Source: Adiantum capillus-veneris
Taxonomy: Eukaryota; Streptophyta; Polypodiopsida; Polypodiales; Pteridaceae
NCBI GenBank assembly: GCA_014529385.2
Contig: CM043966.1
Coordinates: 36,680,739 to 36,744,738 of the forward strand
Reading direction: 5' to 3'
Length of the DNA: 64,000 nt
The notes under the pieces are model-generated. The model made no database searches. It was not told where the DNA came from and was given only the letters and a program-made list of their open reading frames with translations. Both the position numbers and the translations under genes were made by a program. Below are positions 1-11,300 of the stretch, one piece after another; position 1 is the first letter of the stretch, and each line of letters begins with the position of its first letter.

Positions 1-123
1 CTTTATAGGTTTTATCTGCTTCTTTTGTACCAACACGTGCCAAATCTGCTTCTTCCACAATGGGAAATTGGTTCCATCCAGCTTCTTGATATTGTAAAGA
101 GCAGTGTCCTATGATCCAGCCAT
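1..123 (-). pseudogene. Copia gag N-terminus, with in-frame stop, partial
   Basis: The minus strand from an ATG at 121-123 reads the typical start of a Copia Gag (UBN2 family): a KLDGTNFPLWKKQI segment followed by VLVQKKQ-like residues. Gag forms the virus-like particle of the element. The fifth codon is TAG, so translation from this ATG would stop at once. The next in-frame residues are clearly Gag, so I read this as a nonsense mutation in a dead copy. The frame is open to the left edge. Confidence 0.7.
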
Positions 124-1193
124 AGCTACACTTCACAGTAGTTTACTTTCCTGGGAAAAATTCGGCAGAGTTTCCCCTGTAAACTGACCTCCGAACCAAT
201 ATCAACCTGTCAAATGAACCAAGAAAGCTTCAGATTCTGCAGAAATTTTGGCAGAGTCTCCTTTGTAAAATGGCTCTGGTGTACTAAAAACAGACCAAAA
301 AACAGCTCAAAAACACTGTCTCTCTGACACTGTAAGCTGCTGGTAAACCTGTCCTGCACCTGTACTGTCTCTGACTGTCCTGTAAGCATAGACTGTGACA
401 ATGCCTCAACGGCAGTAAAGCAAAGATGCAATCCCAACTGTCTAACTCACAGTCAATACATCCTAGCTGCCTATCTAAGGGTGCTCGAGGGATCGCTCCA
501 AGACCTGTATCACCGAAAAGATCTCAACATTCGAGAATCCCCCAGCTCAATAAAACCTCACTCGACCCTCAAAAAAGGCTGTAGTAAATCTGACAGTACA
601 TAGACTTCCCACAAAGTCATACATCCACAAATTTCCCACTGTATGCTGTAACCGCTGCGGCGGTTGTTTGCTGCGTGACTCACAACCAACAAACCCTCAA
701 CAAACATACATCATCTCTGACAATACATCCCATGTGGAAGTACCTGCAATGTCAGGATGAAATCTGGAATATCAAGCAGCAAACACAAGCTACCTGATGA
801 ACTAGTGGATGTCACCTACAGTCTGTGTGTAGATGCGTCCATGTCGTATGTGACACGCCTCCAAGAACTATGAGCCATTCTTCGATGTGTAGACAACCAC
901 AATCAACACTCTGGGAGTGTCGATATCCTTAGCACCTGCAGTCGTAGGCCAAAAATCCCAAATTTGCAGAGTCGGATCTGCACCCGCCGAGAACACGTAG
1001 TCGAAAATGGCCTGCGCAGACCTTTGTCGAAGCCGAACGGTGGTCGAGATGACCTAAGAATGAAATTCTGAGAACATCGAGGCCTTCGGGACTACCCATA
1101 GGATTTGGGGCCGCGTCTTCGCCTGTCGAATTTCACTCCAATCTGAGCTGGTGACTATAGCCTCCTGCAGTGCTGCCCCGAGCCTCGATCTGA
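124..1193 (-). other. Leader of the partial Copia element
   Basis: About 1.07 kb between the primer site and the gag ATG of the minus-strand Copia. I see no conserved protein in either strand. The short ORFs here (for example 210-437, minus) have no Gag-like features. It is best read as 5' untranslated leader, possibly with older inserted DNA. Confidence 0.4.
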
Positions 1194-1205
1194 GCTCTGA
1201 TACCA
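1194..1205 (-). promoter_or_regulatory. Primer-binding site (initiator tRNA-Met type)
   Basis: The plus strand reads GCTCTGATACCA, whose reverse complement TGGTATCAGAGC is the standard plant Copia primer site complementary to the 3' end of initiator tRNA-Met. It lies two bases inside the LTR end, as expected for minus-strand DNA priming. Confidence 0.85.
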
Positions 1206-1207
1206 GT

Positions 1208-1674
1208 TGAAGGAGTACGAGCGGAAGTGCGACGCGAGATAGAGTGCGAGAAGAAGAGCACGACGATATGGTGAACTCGCTCTAATGTGATGTGTAGAGC
1301 ATAGTGAGTTCTTATTAGGTTTTTACAAAAGAATATGTGTACATACCTGGCGGCCCGCCCACTTACCTGGGCGACCACATTGGGCTTTATACCCCAACAT
1401 CGACTGCTGCCTGTGTATTTTTTTCGTCAAAAAAATCCGCCAAGTTCATACTGCAAGTCCATTTGGCCATTGGCTTTGAGCCTTGGCCATTTTAGGCGGC
1501 CCTTCCCACAGGCAAGGCAGCACGAGGACGAGCCTTCGAGTGTGGGCAAGTTACAAGCCATCTCGGCTTCTCCCACGACCTTCACGGCTTAAGGTTCAAC
1601 TCGGTTATTGCAAGAAATTTCAGAACCTGCATATTTTTACGATTGCGACGACTTCAAGTGGCGTTCAAGCAACA
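1208..1674 (-). repeat. 5' LTR of the partial Copia element
   Basis: The LTR runs from TGAAGG (1208) to a CAACA at 1670-1674, giving TGTTG...CTTCA in element orientation. A TATAAAG box on the minus strand at about 1384-1393 fits the promoter. The outer edge is uncertain: a second CAACA at 1724-1728 would give a 521-bp LTR that starts TGTTGAAG. With no second LTR in the window the edge cannot be fixed. Confidence 0.6.
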
Positions 1675-1925
1675 TAATAGCCGAAGCTTACAATAATTAA
1701 GCTTCTTCACAACGATGAAGCTTCAACAATCTACACTGCACGCGTTCAGTCATCTTTTGAACCACGGGCGATAGTGCGGAGTTCGATTTGTACGCGCCGA
1801 TGCAAATTCGAGTTTATTCGACAGTCTAGTGCTACGACGCACAAAGGGGAATTGGCTATACTTGGCAAGTGCTACGAAAATCATGTCTTTTTTCCTGAGA
1901 ACTTCTTTCACTGCACTGGGTAGCC

Positions 1926-2832
1926 ATGGATTCGGATATCAACATGACATTTGATTTTGAGCAAAGTACTCACGATCCTGCCAATGACGGCTCGCAGCCG
2001 GATCCTCTCAAGGAGAGTACCCGCGATGCTACGACAGGAGAATATACTTATGAATTTTTCAATATCCAAGAATTTCGTGCACTTCAGACATGCATGACAG
2101 TCATGGATGAAAATTTTAAGGCTTTAAATGAATATGTTACTAAACTTTCCACATTAATCATTCAATTAATGCAACAGCAGACTAAGAGTACTACTGACAC
2201 CCACCACATGCATGAGCACGTTGGAACACAAGGGCAAGGCCCAATTAATGAAACACTACATACTCTCACTGCCAAAGAGGTAGATGACTTGTTAAAAAAC
2301 TTTAAACCACCAGTTTTCAAGGGCGAAGACCGGGACCACAATAAGGATGCAGTGAACATCTTTCTCAGTAAATGGGATGGAATTCACGCCTTACGGCGTA
2401 CTCCGGATGCAGTAAGAGCTCTTGAAACGAGCTTAACTCTGGAAGGCAAGGCCTACAAATGGTGGATTTTCTCTCAAGGAGAAGAACATCATACCACAGA
2501 GTTGGGCAGCCTTTGAATCAATGTTTAGCAAGGAATTTTTGCCTACAAACGAGGCCAATCGGAATTGGACCGCTTGGGACACGTGTTCCATGCGCCAATA
2601 TCCATCACTCCTTGAATATATATCTCACTATCGGGACATCATCCTCAAGTTGGAAGGCTTGGATACCTTTCAATAAGTACGAGGGTTCATACGAGGTCTG
2701 ACTCCAGAACTTAAGAAGTATGTCAAGTCCCAGGACCCTAAAACACTTGAGGAAGCCATAGTGAAATCACATATTCATGATGACCCTGATGATAAGAAAA
2801 CACATAGTAGTAATGTGCCTGCTAGTATACAT
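1926..2832 (+). pseudogene. G1 gag, 5' part
   Basis: The ATG at 1926 opens a 196-codon frame that contains the Retrotrans_gag pattern (FLSKWDGIHALRRTP, then LEGKAYKWW near residue 175). A one-base shift near 2470-2490 moves the reading to another frame, which continues Gag-like (WAAFESMFSKEFLPTNEANR, then LEYISHYRDIILKLEGL). That frame meets an in-frame TAA at 2674-2676 and goes on to TPELKKYVKSQDPKTLEEA before Copia A cuts it at 2832. The capsid region is thus readable but broken twice. The 3' part is at 13598-13800. Confidence 0.8.
2828..2832 (+). repeat. Target-site duplication of Copia A (left copy)
   Basis: TACAT directly precedes the TGTTAAG start of Copia A and is repeated at 13593-13597 directly after its terminal CA. 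Removing A plus one TACAT rejoins the G1 gag reading frame, which confirms the boundary. Confidence 0.95.
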
Positions 2833-3478
2833 TGTTAAGTATGGAGCCTGATTTACCCTTGTAATTTTCTGTGGTAAAAGCGCACATTTGTAAGGCTCCC
2901 ATTATGAGGAGAAGCCATCGTGCGTGAAGGAAAATCACTCACCGGAAACCAAAATTTTCACGGACAAGAATCAGGGGCAACTTTAAAGGCCTCGGGGGAG
3001 GAGGCCCCGAGACTTTTTTTTCGCCGGAATATTATGGCCGGACGGCGGCCGGAAAGTGGTCGGAAAACAACCGGTTGGTTGGCCGGTGGTCGGAAGTCAA
3101 TGGCCGGTGGCCGGTGGTCAGAAGTCAATGGCCGGTGGCCGAATTCAAAAGCGGACTTGTCTTCTCAAGGGCAGCCACACATGGGCGGATTGGAGGGTCC
3201 GATTTGGACTTATTCACACAAGGGCGGCTACACATGGCTGTCTCTCATAAGAGAGGGCAGCCCTTTTGGCCTATAAAAGGAGGCCATTTCTACACACATT
3301 TCATAGTGTGAAGTTGATGCAACAAGGTGAGTGTGAGGTGGTGAGAGTGAAGCAAAGCGGGAGCTCCATTAAGGGTATAATCCCTTTGTAAACTACTTCT
3401 TGTTTTGAAGTACTAAAGCCATTGAGTGGCTGCTTTCCCGTGGACGTAGCCCACATTGGGTGAACCACGTATATCGTG

Positions 3479-3525
<47 letters not shown>

Positions 3526-3609
3526 CTATAATCTCGTGTATATAAATCTGTCTCTCTCCATTAAGTAATCTACTCAATTATCTATTTAGCTACGTCTTAT
3601 TTACTAACA
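2833..3609 (+). repeat. 5' LTR of Copia A (777 bp)
   Basis: Begins TGTTAAG and ends TTACTAACA just before the primer site. It holds a GGCCGG-rich short tandem repeat (about 3032-3150), a TATA box within CCTATAAAAGG (about 3270-3280) and a 40-bp (CT)n tract. It should drive transcription of the element. The 3' copy is at 7610-8091 and 13275-13592. Confidence 0.93.
3483..3522 (+). repeat. (CT)n microsatellite in the 5' LTR of A
   Basis: An uninterrupted CT run of about 40 bp. The same place in the 3' LTR (13491-13505) has only about 15 bp, so the tract changed length between two LTRs that start identical at insertion. Confidence 0.95.
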
Positions 3610-3611
3610 AC

Positions 3612-3623
3612 TGGTATCAGAGC
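3612..3623 (+). promoter_or_regulatory. Primer-binding site of Copia A
   Basis: TGGTATCAGAGC, two bases after the 5' LTR, complementary to initiator tRNA-Met. Confidence 0.93.
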
Positions 3624-3682
3624 AAGGTTTGCTCGTAGCTAAATTATCTCAAGGAAAGGATTCCTTGAATTGAGTGGGAGTT

Positions 3683-6600
3683 ATGGCGGAGGAAGGGAAG
3701 CTCAAGATTGAGAAGTTCAACGGCAAAAACTACCAACATTGGAAGATGCAGATTGAAGACTATCTCTACCAGAAGGACCTCTATTTGCCACTAGGCGGTC
3801 TTGCGAAGAAGCCCGCAACAATGGCAGATGAAGCATGGATTGTCCTTGATCGAAAGGCACTGGGAACAATCCGGTTAAGCTTGGCATCAACGGTGGCCTT
3901 CAATGTTTCGGAGATGAAGACCACGGAGGACTTGATGAAGTCACTTGACGACTTCTACGAGAAACCATCGGCATCCAATAAGGTATTTCTTATGAAGCGC
4001 TTGTTCAATCTAAAGATGGCAGAGAATGGTTCAGTTGCAGAACATCTAAATGACTTTAACACAAACATAAGTCAACTTCGATCAGTGAAAATCAATTTCG
4101 ATGACGAAGTGTGAGCTCTCCTTATACTATCATCTCTACCGAATAGTTGGGACAGCCTTGTGATGGCTGTAAGTAATTCTATCTCTGGCACAAATACTCT
4201 TAAGTTTGATGATGTTGTGGGTGTTCTCCTAAGCGAGGAAATGCGAAGGAGAAGCACGGGAGAATCATCAAGTGCTGCACTATCAGTGGAAACAAGAGGA
4301 AGGCTTAAGGAGAGGTTCAAAAACCAAAAGGATCGTGATCGCTCAAGGCGGAGCAAGTCACGCACAAAGTCAGTTTTTGAATGTTGGAACTGCGGCAAGA
4401 AGGGCCACGTCAAGAAGGATTGCTGGTCCAAGAAGAAGAAGGAGACAGAGTCTCAAGACAACAAGCCAACATCGGAGGCCAATGTGGCAGGTAAAGTAGA
4501 GCAAGATGCTCTAATTCTCTCATTAGACAATGTGTCTAATTCCTGGATAGTAGATTCCGGGGCTTCATTCCATGCGACACCACACAAAAACCATTTCCAA
4601 GACTACACCAAAGGTAATTTTGGGTATGCATACTTGGGAGATGATGAAGCTTGTGAGATTGTCGGCAAAGGTACAGTTTCTATCAAAACTGCTAACGGAA
4701 ATGAATGGAAGCTTAAAGATGTTAGGCATGTTCCTTCTCTTCGTAAAAATTTGATCTCTACAGGACAATTGGACGATGAAGGTCACAACATTGCATTCGG
4801 AAACAAACGGTGGAAGATCTCAAAGGGATCTTTGGTGGTTGCCAAGGGTGAAAAAGTCGGTACACTTTACTTGTGTACTGTTAGCACGCAACCTTCAGCT
4901 TGTGCAGCAACTACAGAAGTTGACAGTGCGGTGTGGCACTACCGACTTGGGCATATGAGTGCCAAAGGAATGCAAATCCTTCAAACAAAGAAGCTTCTAC
5001 CAGGTTTGAAAGAAGTGGACTTAGAGTTCTGTGAAGATTGTGTTTATGGTAAACAAAAGAGGGTAAAATTTCAAAAATCAGGAAATGAAAGAAAAAATAA
5101 AAAACTTGAGTTGGTTCATTCTAATGTTTGGGGTCTTGCAAGTACACCATCACTTGGTGGCTCATTGTACTATGTAACATTCATAGACGATGCGACTAGA
5201 AAAACATGGGTTTATGTCATGAAGAATAAATCCGATGTATTTTCCATATTTCAAAGGTGGAAAGCCTTTGTGGAGAATGAAACAGGTACCAAGGTTAAAT
5301 GCCTCAGATCCGACAATGGAGGTGAATATTGCAACCAAGCTTTTGAAAGCTTTTGTGCTAGCAATGGCATTCGGAGGCAAAGGACAACCCCAAGGACACC
5401 TCAACAAAATGGGATTTCGGAAAGGATGAACAGGACAATCATGGAACGAGCACGAAGCATGCGGCTACATGCAGGCCTACCACTTGAGCTTTGGGCGGAA
5501 GCTGTAAGTACGTCTGTGTACTTAATCAATCGGTCACCCTCAACGGCATTGGATGGGGGAGTTCCAGAAGAGGCATGGACAGGTAAACCGGTGAATTATG
5601 CATTTCTCAAAGTGTTTGGGTGTGAGGCTTTCATGCACATAGATAGAAGCCTAAGATCAAAGTTAGATGCAAAGTCCAAAAAGTGTTTCTTCATTGGCTA
5701 TGGAGAAGGAGACTTTGGGTATCGCCTATGGAATCCTGAAGATGGTAAAATCTTAAGGAGTAGGGATGTAATTTTTAACGAACAAAATATGTACAAAGAT
5801 TACTTGGAAAGAAAACAAACAAAAGAAACAGGTGATGAGTACATGGAGCTTGAGGACGGTGAAGACTCAAGGACTGCAAACGGTGACAATGTGCAACAAC
5901 GTCAACCAAATGAGGAGCCTCAACCTATTCCCCGAAGATCTACAAGAGCAAGTAGACCTCCAGAAAGGTTTGTTCCTTCCTTTAACCATCTCTTGATCTT
6001 AGATTCTGGAGAGCCGGAATCATATGAAGAAGCTATGCAACATGAATCCAAAGAAGAATGGACGAAGAGCATGCAAGTGGAGATGGACTCACTACATCGC
6101 AACCAAACATGGGAGTTGGTTGAGTTGCCTAAAGGTAAGCGGGCACTTCAAAACAAATGGGTGTACAAGCTAAAGGAAGAAGAAGGTGGGAAGAAAAGGT
6201 ACAAGTCTAGGCTTGTGGTAAAAGGTTTTTCTCAAAAGAAAGGTATTGACTTCAATGAAATATTTTCTCCTGTTGTAAAAATGAACTCAATTAGGCTTGT
6301 CTTAAGCCTTGTGGCTGCTCATGATCTAAATCTCGAGCAAATGGATGTAAATACGGCATTCCCTCACGGTGACTTAGAGGAGGAAATCAACCAAAGGGGT
6401 ATGAAGTAAAAGGTAAGGAAAAAATGGTTTGCAGATTAAAGAAGAGCTTGTATGGTTTAAAGCAAGCATCAAGACAATGGTACTTGAAGTTTGATCGATG
6501 GATGTTGGATCATGGATTCAAAAGATGCAACTCGGATCACTGCGTCTACACGAAGAATTTGGGAGATGGGAAATTCATCATCCTAATGTTGTATGTTGAT

Positions 6601-7549
6601 GACATGTTGATTGCAAGTGCTAACATGCAGGACATCAAAGACCTAAAAGAGGAGCTGTCCAAATCTTTTTCAATGAAAGATTTAGGTGCTGCAAAGAGGA
6701 TACTTGGTATGAAAATATCAAGGGACAGGATGAAGAAGACAATAAAGCTATCTCAAGAAGATTACATCAAGAAGGTACTAGAAAGGTTTGCAATGCAAAA
6801 TGAAAAACCAGTTTCTACACCTTTGGCTGGTCATTTTAAACTAACGAAGGATATGTGTCCAAAGACACAAGAGGAGATAGCCTATATGTCTAAAGTTCCA
6901 TATGCTGTAGCAGTAGGTTCTCTTATGTATGCTATGGTCTGGACAAGGCCAGACATTGCACATGCAGTGGGAGTTGTGAGTAGGTTCATGGACAACCCAG
7001 GTAAAGAGCATTGGCAAGTTGTGAAGTGGATACTTAGGTATCTAAAAGGGACAACAACAAATGCTTTGTATTTTGGAGGAACTGATATTTTTCTAGAAGG
7101 GTATGCTGATGCAGATATGGCAGGTGACAAAGATACTCGAAGGAGCAATACTGGCTATGTGTTCACGGTTGGAGGCACAGCAGTAAGCTGGGCTTCAAAG
7201 CTGCAGAAAGTGGTTTCACTTTCTACCGCGGAAGTAGAGTATGTAGCAATGACGGAGGCAAGCAAAGAAATTCTGTGGCTTCACAGATTCTTAGAAGAGC
7301 TTGGATTCAAACAAGACAATTGTGTCTTGTACAGTGATAGCCAAAGCGCTATCCATCTTGCGAAGAACTCAGCCTTTCATTCAAGGACAAAGCACATTGA
7401 GGTGAGATATCACTTGCACTCTTTTGGAAGAGGGACAGCTAAAGCTAGGAAAGGTGCATACAAGTGAAAATCCTGCAGACATGTTTACAAAGGTGGTCAA
7501 CAAGGAGAAGTTGAGCTTTTGCTCATCTTCAATCGGCATTCAAGGATAA
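3683..7549 (+). pseudogene. Copia A gag-pol polyprotein, inactivated
   Basis: The ATG at 3683 fits the Gag start (MAEEGKLKIEKFNGKNYQHW); the open frame extends a few codons upstream from a GTG. In order: Gag; a zinc knuckle CWNCGKKGHVKKDC (4382-4423); protease motif VDSGAS (about 4550); integrase HHCC and catalytic core (about 4930-5450); RT with YVDD (about 6592-6603); RNase H with DADMAGD and SDSQSA. Breaks: TGA at 4112-4114 in the same frame as the downstream ORF, consistent with CGA to TGA; a frameshifting deletion near 6392 between the EEEI and PKGYEV segments; and a small indel near 7421 that moves the tail into the frame ending at 7547-7549. The first integrase catalytic residue is Asn (codon 5123-5125) where the family has Asp. 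It cannot make active pol. Confidence 0.93.
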
Positions 7550-7598
7550 GAAGCCAGAATGGAAAGCAGTCACAGGTTTGGTTTGGAGATCAGTCTCC

Positions 7599-7609
7599 AA
7601 GTGGGAGAT
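7599..7609 (+). promoter_or_regulatory. Polypurine tract of Copia A
   Basis: AAGTGGGAGAT directly before the TGTTAAG of the 3' LTR, the usual plant Copia plus-strand priming site. Confidence 0.85.
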
Positions 7610-8091
7610 TGTTAAGTATAGAGTTTGATTTACCCTTGTAATTTTTTGTGGTAAAAGCGCACATTTGTAAGGCCCCCATTATGAGGAGAAGCCATCGTGC
7701 GTGAAGGAAAATCACTCACCAGAAACCAAAATTTTCACGGACAAGAATCAGGGGCAACTTTAAAGGCCTCAGGGGAGGAGGCCCCCGAGACCTTTTTTTC
7801 GCCGGAATATTCTTTTTCGCCGGAATATTATGGCCGGACGGCGGCCGGAAAGTGGTCGGAAAACAACCGGTCGGTTGGCCGGTGGCCGGTAGTCAATGGC
7901 CGATGGCCGGTGGTCGTAAGTCAATGGCCGGTGGCTGGTGGTCAGAAGTCAATGGCCGGTGGCCGAATTCAAAAGCGGACTTGTCTTCTCAAGGGCGGCC
8001 ACACATGGGCGGATTGGAGGGTCCGATTTGGACTTATTCGCACAAGGGCGGCTACATATGGCTGTCTCTCATAAGAGAGGGCAGCCCTTTT
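7610..8091 (+). repeat. 3' LTR of Copia A, left part
   Basis: Starts TGTTAAGTATAGAG and matches the 5' LTR until B1 enters after GCCCTTTT. Compared with the 5' LTR it carries an extra short CGCCGGAATATT repeat and an additional GGCCGGTGG-type unit (about 7829-7963). The LTR resumes at 13275. Confidence 0.92.
8087..8091 (+). repeat. Target-site duplication of B1 (left copy)
   Basis: CTTTT before the TGTTGG of B1, repeated at 13270-13274 after its final AACA. The uninterrupted 5' LTR of A has this sequence once at the matching place, before GGCCTATAAAAGG. Confidence 0.95.
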
Positions 8092-8318
8092 TGTTGGAAT
8101 TAGGGTTGCAGAGAAACACACACAGCTTGGAGAAGACAAAGGAAGCTCAAGGCACACAATAGAGAGTGTATTCCTTAGTGTGCAATGGAAAGATAGATAG
8201 CCCTAGAGTGATGGGCGTATATACAATGCACGGGGGAAAAAACCTCCTAAAGAGGGAAAAAATGCCCCGGCGGTCCTAGTGTGTTCACACACATCACTAC
8301 CACATGTATATGGTAACA
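8092..8318 (-). repeat. 3' LTR of B1 (227 bp)
   Basis: TGTTGGAATTAGGG to ATGGTAACA on the plus strand. It is identical to 13043-13269 by direct reading and shorter than most Copia LTRs. Confidence 0.95.
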
Positions 8319-8331
8319 AATCCCCCCTGGA
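8319..8331 (-). promoter_or_regulatory. Polypurine tract of B1
   Basis: The plus strand AATCCCCCCTGG next to the LTR reads CCAGGGGGGATT on the coding strand, ending at the LTR start. This is where plus-strand DNA synthesis begins. Confidence 0.8.
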
Positions 8332-8393
8332 GTGATGCGGTGAACGAGAGCTGGCACATGAGTAAAGGGAAGTGCCATGCCCTGAGGACAGGA

Positions 8394-11300
8394 TCAGTCC
8401 ACAAAGGGGAGTAAGCCCAAAGCTTTGCGGAAAGCTTCAAGCTTCTCACGAGACAATGCCTTTGTGAAAAGATCTGCAAGGTTGTCCTGTGTTGGCACAT
8501 AAGCCAAGCTGATCTCTCCTGCTGAGAGCCTTTCCCTGACATAGTGGTAATGCACCTCAATGTGCTTTGTGCGAGCATGAAAAACTGGGTTCCTCGCAAC
8601 TGCCAATGCGCTCTGACTGTCAGTGAAGATAGTGTTGGCAGTGTCCTGTCCAACACCCAAGTCAGCCATAAGGCGTCTGAGCCATACACACTCAACCGTA
8701 GCTGTGAAGACTGCCCTGTACTCAGCCTCACAACTCGAAGTGGCCACAGTAGGTTGCTTCTTGCTCAACCATGATATACATGAACTGCCAAGCATGAAAC
8801 AAAAACCACTTGTGGACACTCGCGTGTCAAAACAACCAGCCCAATCTGAGTCCGAAAAAGCATGTAAGTCTGGCGGCAATGATCCCCCCTTGGGATAAAA
8901 CAAGCCAAGATGTAAAGTGCCACTAAGGTAGCGGAAAATCCTCTTGACAGCCTGCCAATGCTTAGACCCTGGGCTATGCATAAATCTGCTGACCTGCGAG
9001 ACTGCAAACTGAATATCTGGCCTCGTGTTGCATACATAAATGAGGCAGCCAACAGCAGTTTGGTAAAGAGTGACATCAGCAGGATCGCCAGCATCATGTA
9101 GACTCAACTTCAAACCTGTTTCCATGGGAGTGGCAATAGGTTTGCAATCCTCAAGTCCAAACTTACATAGCAATGTCTCTATGTAACTTTTCTGACACAA
9201 GGCAATACCACCATCACACTGCTTAAACTGTATACCCAAGTAATGATGCAACAGCCCCAAATCTTTCATCTTGAAAGTAGCATTCAAATCAGCCTTAAAT
9301 TCAGCAATATGTCTCTCATTTGGTCCAGTGATCAGCAAATCATCAACATAAAGAACCACAATGAGAAATACATCATCCTCACGCTTTACATACAATGTGC
9401 TTTCTGTTGGACTGTTACGAAAGCCTCGTTTAACCAAATGAGTGTCAGCTTTCTCATACCAAGCACGAGGAGATTGCTTCAACCCATACAAAGCCTTCTT
9501 ACATTTGCACACTTTGTCCTCTTGTCCTTTTATGACAAAACCGCGAGGCTGCGTTACATAAACTTCCTCAAATATGTCACCATTCAAGAAAGCAGTAACA
9601 ATGTCTGATTGATGGACATCCCAACCAAAATGAGCTGCCAATGCACATAGAAAACGCACAGTAGTCATACGACAAGTGGGCGCAAAAGTCTCTTCATAAT
9701 CTATGCCTTTTTGTTGTGCATAACCCTTTGCAACAAGTCGAGCCTTATGGCGATCGATCTCACCATCCGGCTTGCGTTTCAACTTGTAAACCCACTTCGT
9801 ACCAATGGCCTTTTTGCCAGGAGGCAAATCACATAAATTCCATGTGTCATTCTCTATAAGTGCATCATATTCTGATTTCATGGCAGCAATCCAATTTTCT
9901 GAATTCTGTGCTTCATCAAAAGACAGAGGCTCCTCAACATCATGTAAACTAGACACAGCCAAAGCATAACAATCTGATGCATAAGATGCATGGCGAGAGC
10001 CTGAGCGAGTACGACTAGATAAAGGTGCATCCAATTTACTGTCACGCAAAGTGTGCACCAGCCATTTTGGCATACTTCTAGCCTGCTCATTTTCAGCCCT
10101 TTCCTCATCAAGTACATCATGTACATCTGCATCAGTAATAGGCTGTTCTAAAACATTTTCAGAAACCCCCATAGGCTGTACATTTGCCTCATTGGAACTT
10201 ACATTCGTATTTCCACCACTGAAAAGAGGCAACAAAGTGTCATAAATGTCCTGTGAGCTTACATTACTGTCTCTAGTACATGACAGCAAGGGTTGAACAG
10301 AATCTTCCACAAACACTACATCCCGTGAAACCAAAATACGTTTTGTTTGCGGATGATACAACCTGTAACCTTTGCTTTCAGCACTATAACCAACAAAAAT
10401 ACATTTGACAGCCTTATCATCCAATTTTCTGCGAAGCACTTGTGGCACCAAAGCATATGCCAAACAACCAAAAACACGCATGTGCTCAATAGAAGGTTTT
10501 CTATCATGCCATGCTTCATATGGAGTAATAGACTGCAAAGCTTTCGTAGGACACCTGTTAAGTACATAAGTGGCACACATGATGGCCTCAAGCCAAAAAG
10601 AATGCGGCAAAGCTTGACTTTTGACCATACATCGTGCCATTTCCGTTAGTGACCTGTTTTTCCTCTCAGCAACACCATTTTGCTGAGGTGTATAAGGCAC
10701 TGTACATTGGTGTTTTATCCCACGACTAGCCAGAAATGCATTAAATTCATGAGACATATACTCCCCCCCTCGATCGGAACGGAGGGTGCCCATAGTACAT
10801 TTTGAGACATTTTCAGCCATAGCCAAAAATTGTTTGAAGCACATAAAAACTTCGGACTTCGCTTTAAGCAGAAATACCCACGCATGCCTGGAGTAATCAT
10901 CAATGAAAGTCACGAAGTACAGGTAATTGCCCAAGGACGGAGTTTGCATGGGCCCACAAACGTCACTATGCACAAGCTGCAACCTGCATGTGGCCCTAAC
11001 TGAACCATCCTTTGGAAACTTAGAACGCTGCATTTTACCCAGAATACAGCCTTCACAAACATGTTTGATAGGTGCTTCAAGAGGCGGCAAAGAAGCAACC
11101 ATATCAGATTTCTGCAAACGCAGCAAACTGGCAAAATTTAGATGACCAAAACGTGCATGCCAAAGTTTTGCATCTGAAATAGCCCTTGAATCTGCAACAG
11201 CATTTGCAAAATTTTGTCCACACTTGTCATACAAAGTGAGCTTATACAGCCCACGGCACAAAAGCCCAGATGCAACAATTTCATCACCAAAACTGAGATC

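Larger units (their letters stand above)
1..1674 (-). mobile_element. Partial Ty1/Copia retrotransposon, 5' end only
   Basis: Read on the minus strand this is the front of a Copia element: LTR (1674 to 1208), a primer-binding site matching initiator tRNA-Met, a leader of about 1.07 kb, then the first codons of gag at 123, running off the left edge. The order LTR, primer site, gag and the gag wording are seen directly. The leader is long for Copia. The remainder of gag-pol and the 3' LTR must lie left of the window, so its age and target duplication cannot be judged. Confidence 0.75.

Noticed and set aside
2920-3311. Overlapping 64-118 codon ORFs in the A LTR, repeated at 7697-8162
   Set aside because: They sit in the two LTRs of one element and follow the GGCCGG minisatellite; no domain and no conserved frame.
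9243-9608. 121-codon plus-strand ORF opposite B1 RT (and its counterpart at 38542-38829)
   Set aside because: Shadow of the B-family polyprotein on the other strand; its recurrence follows from the family, not selection.
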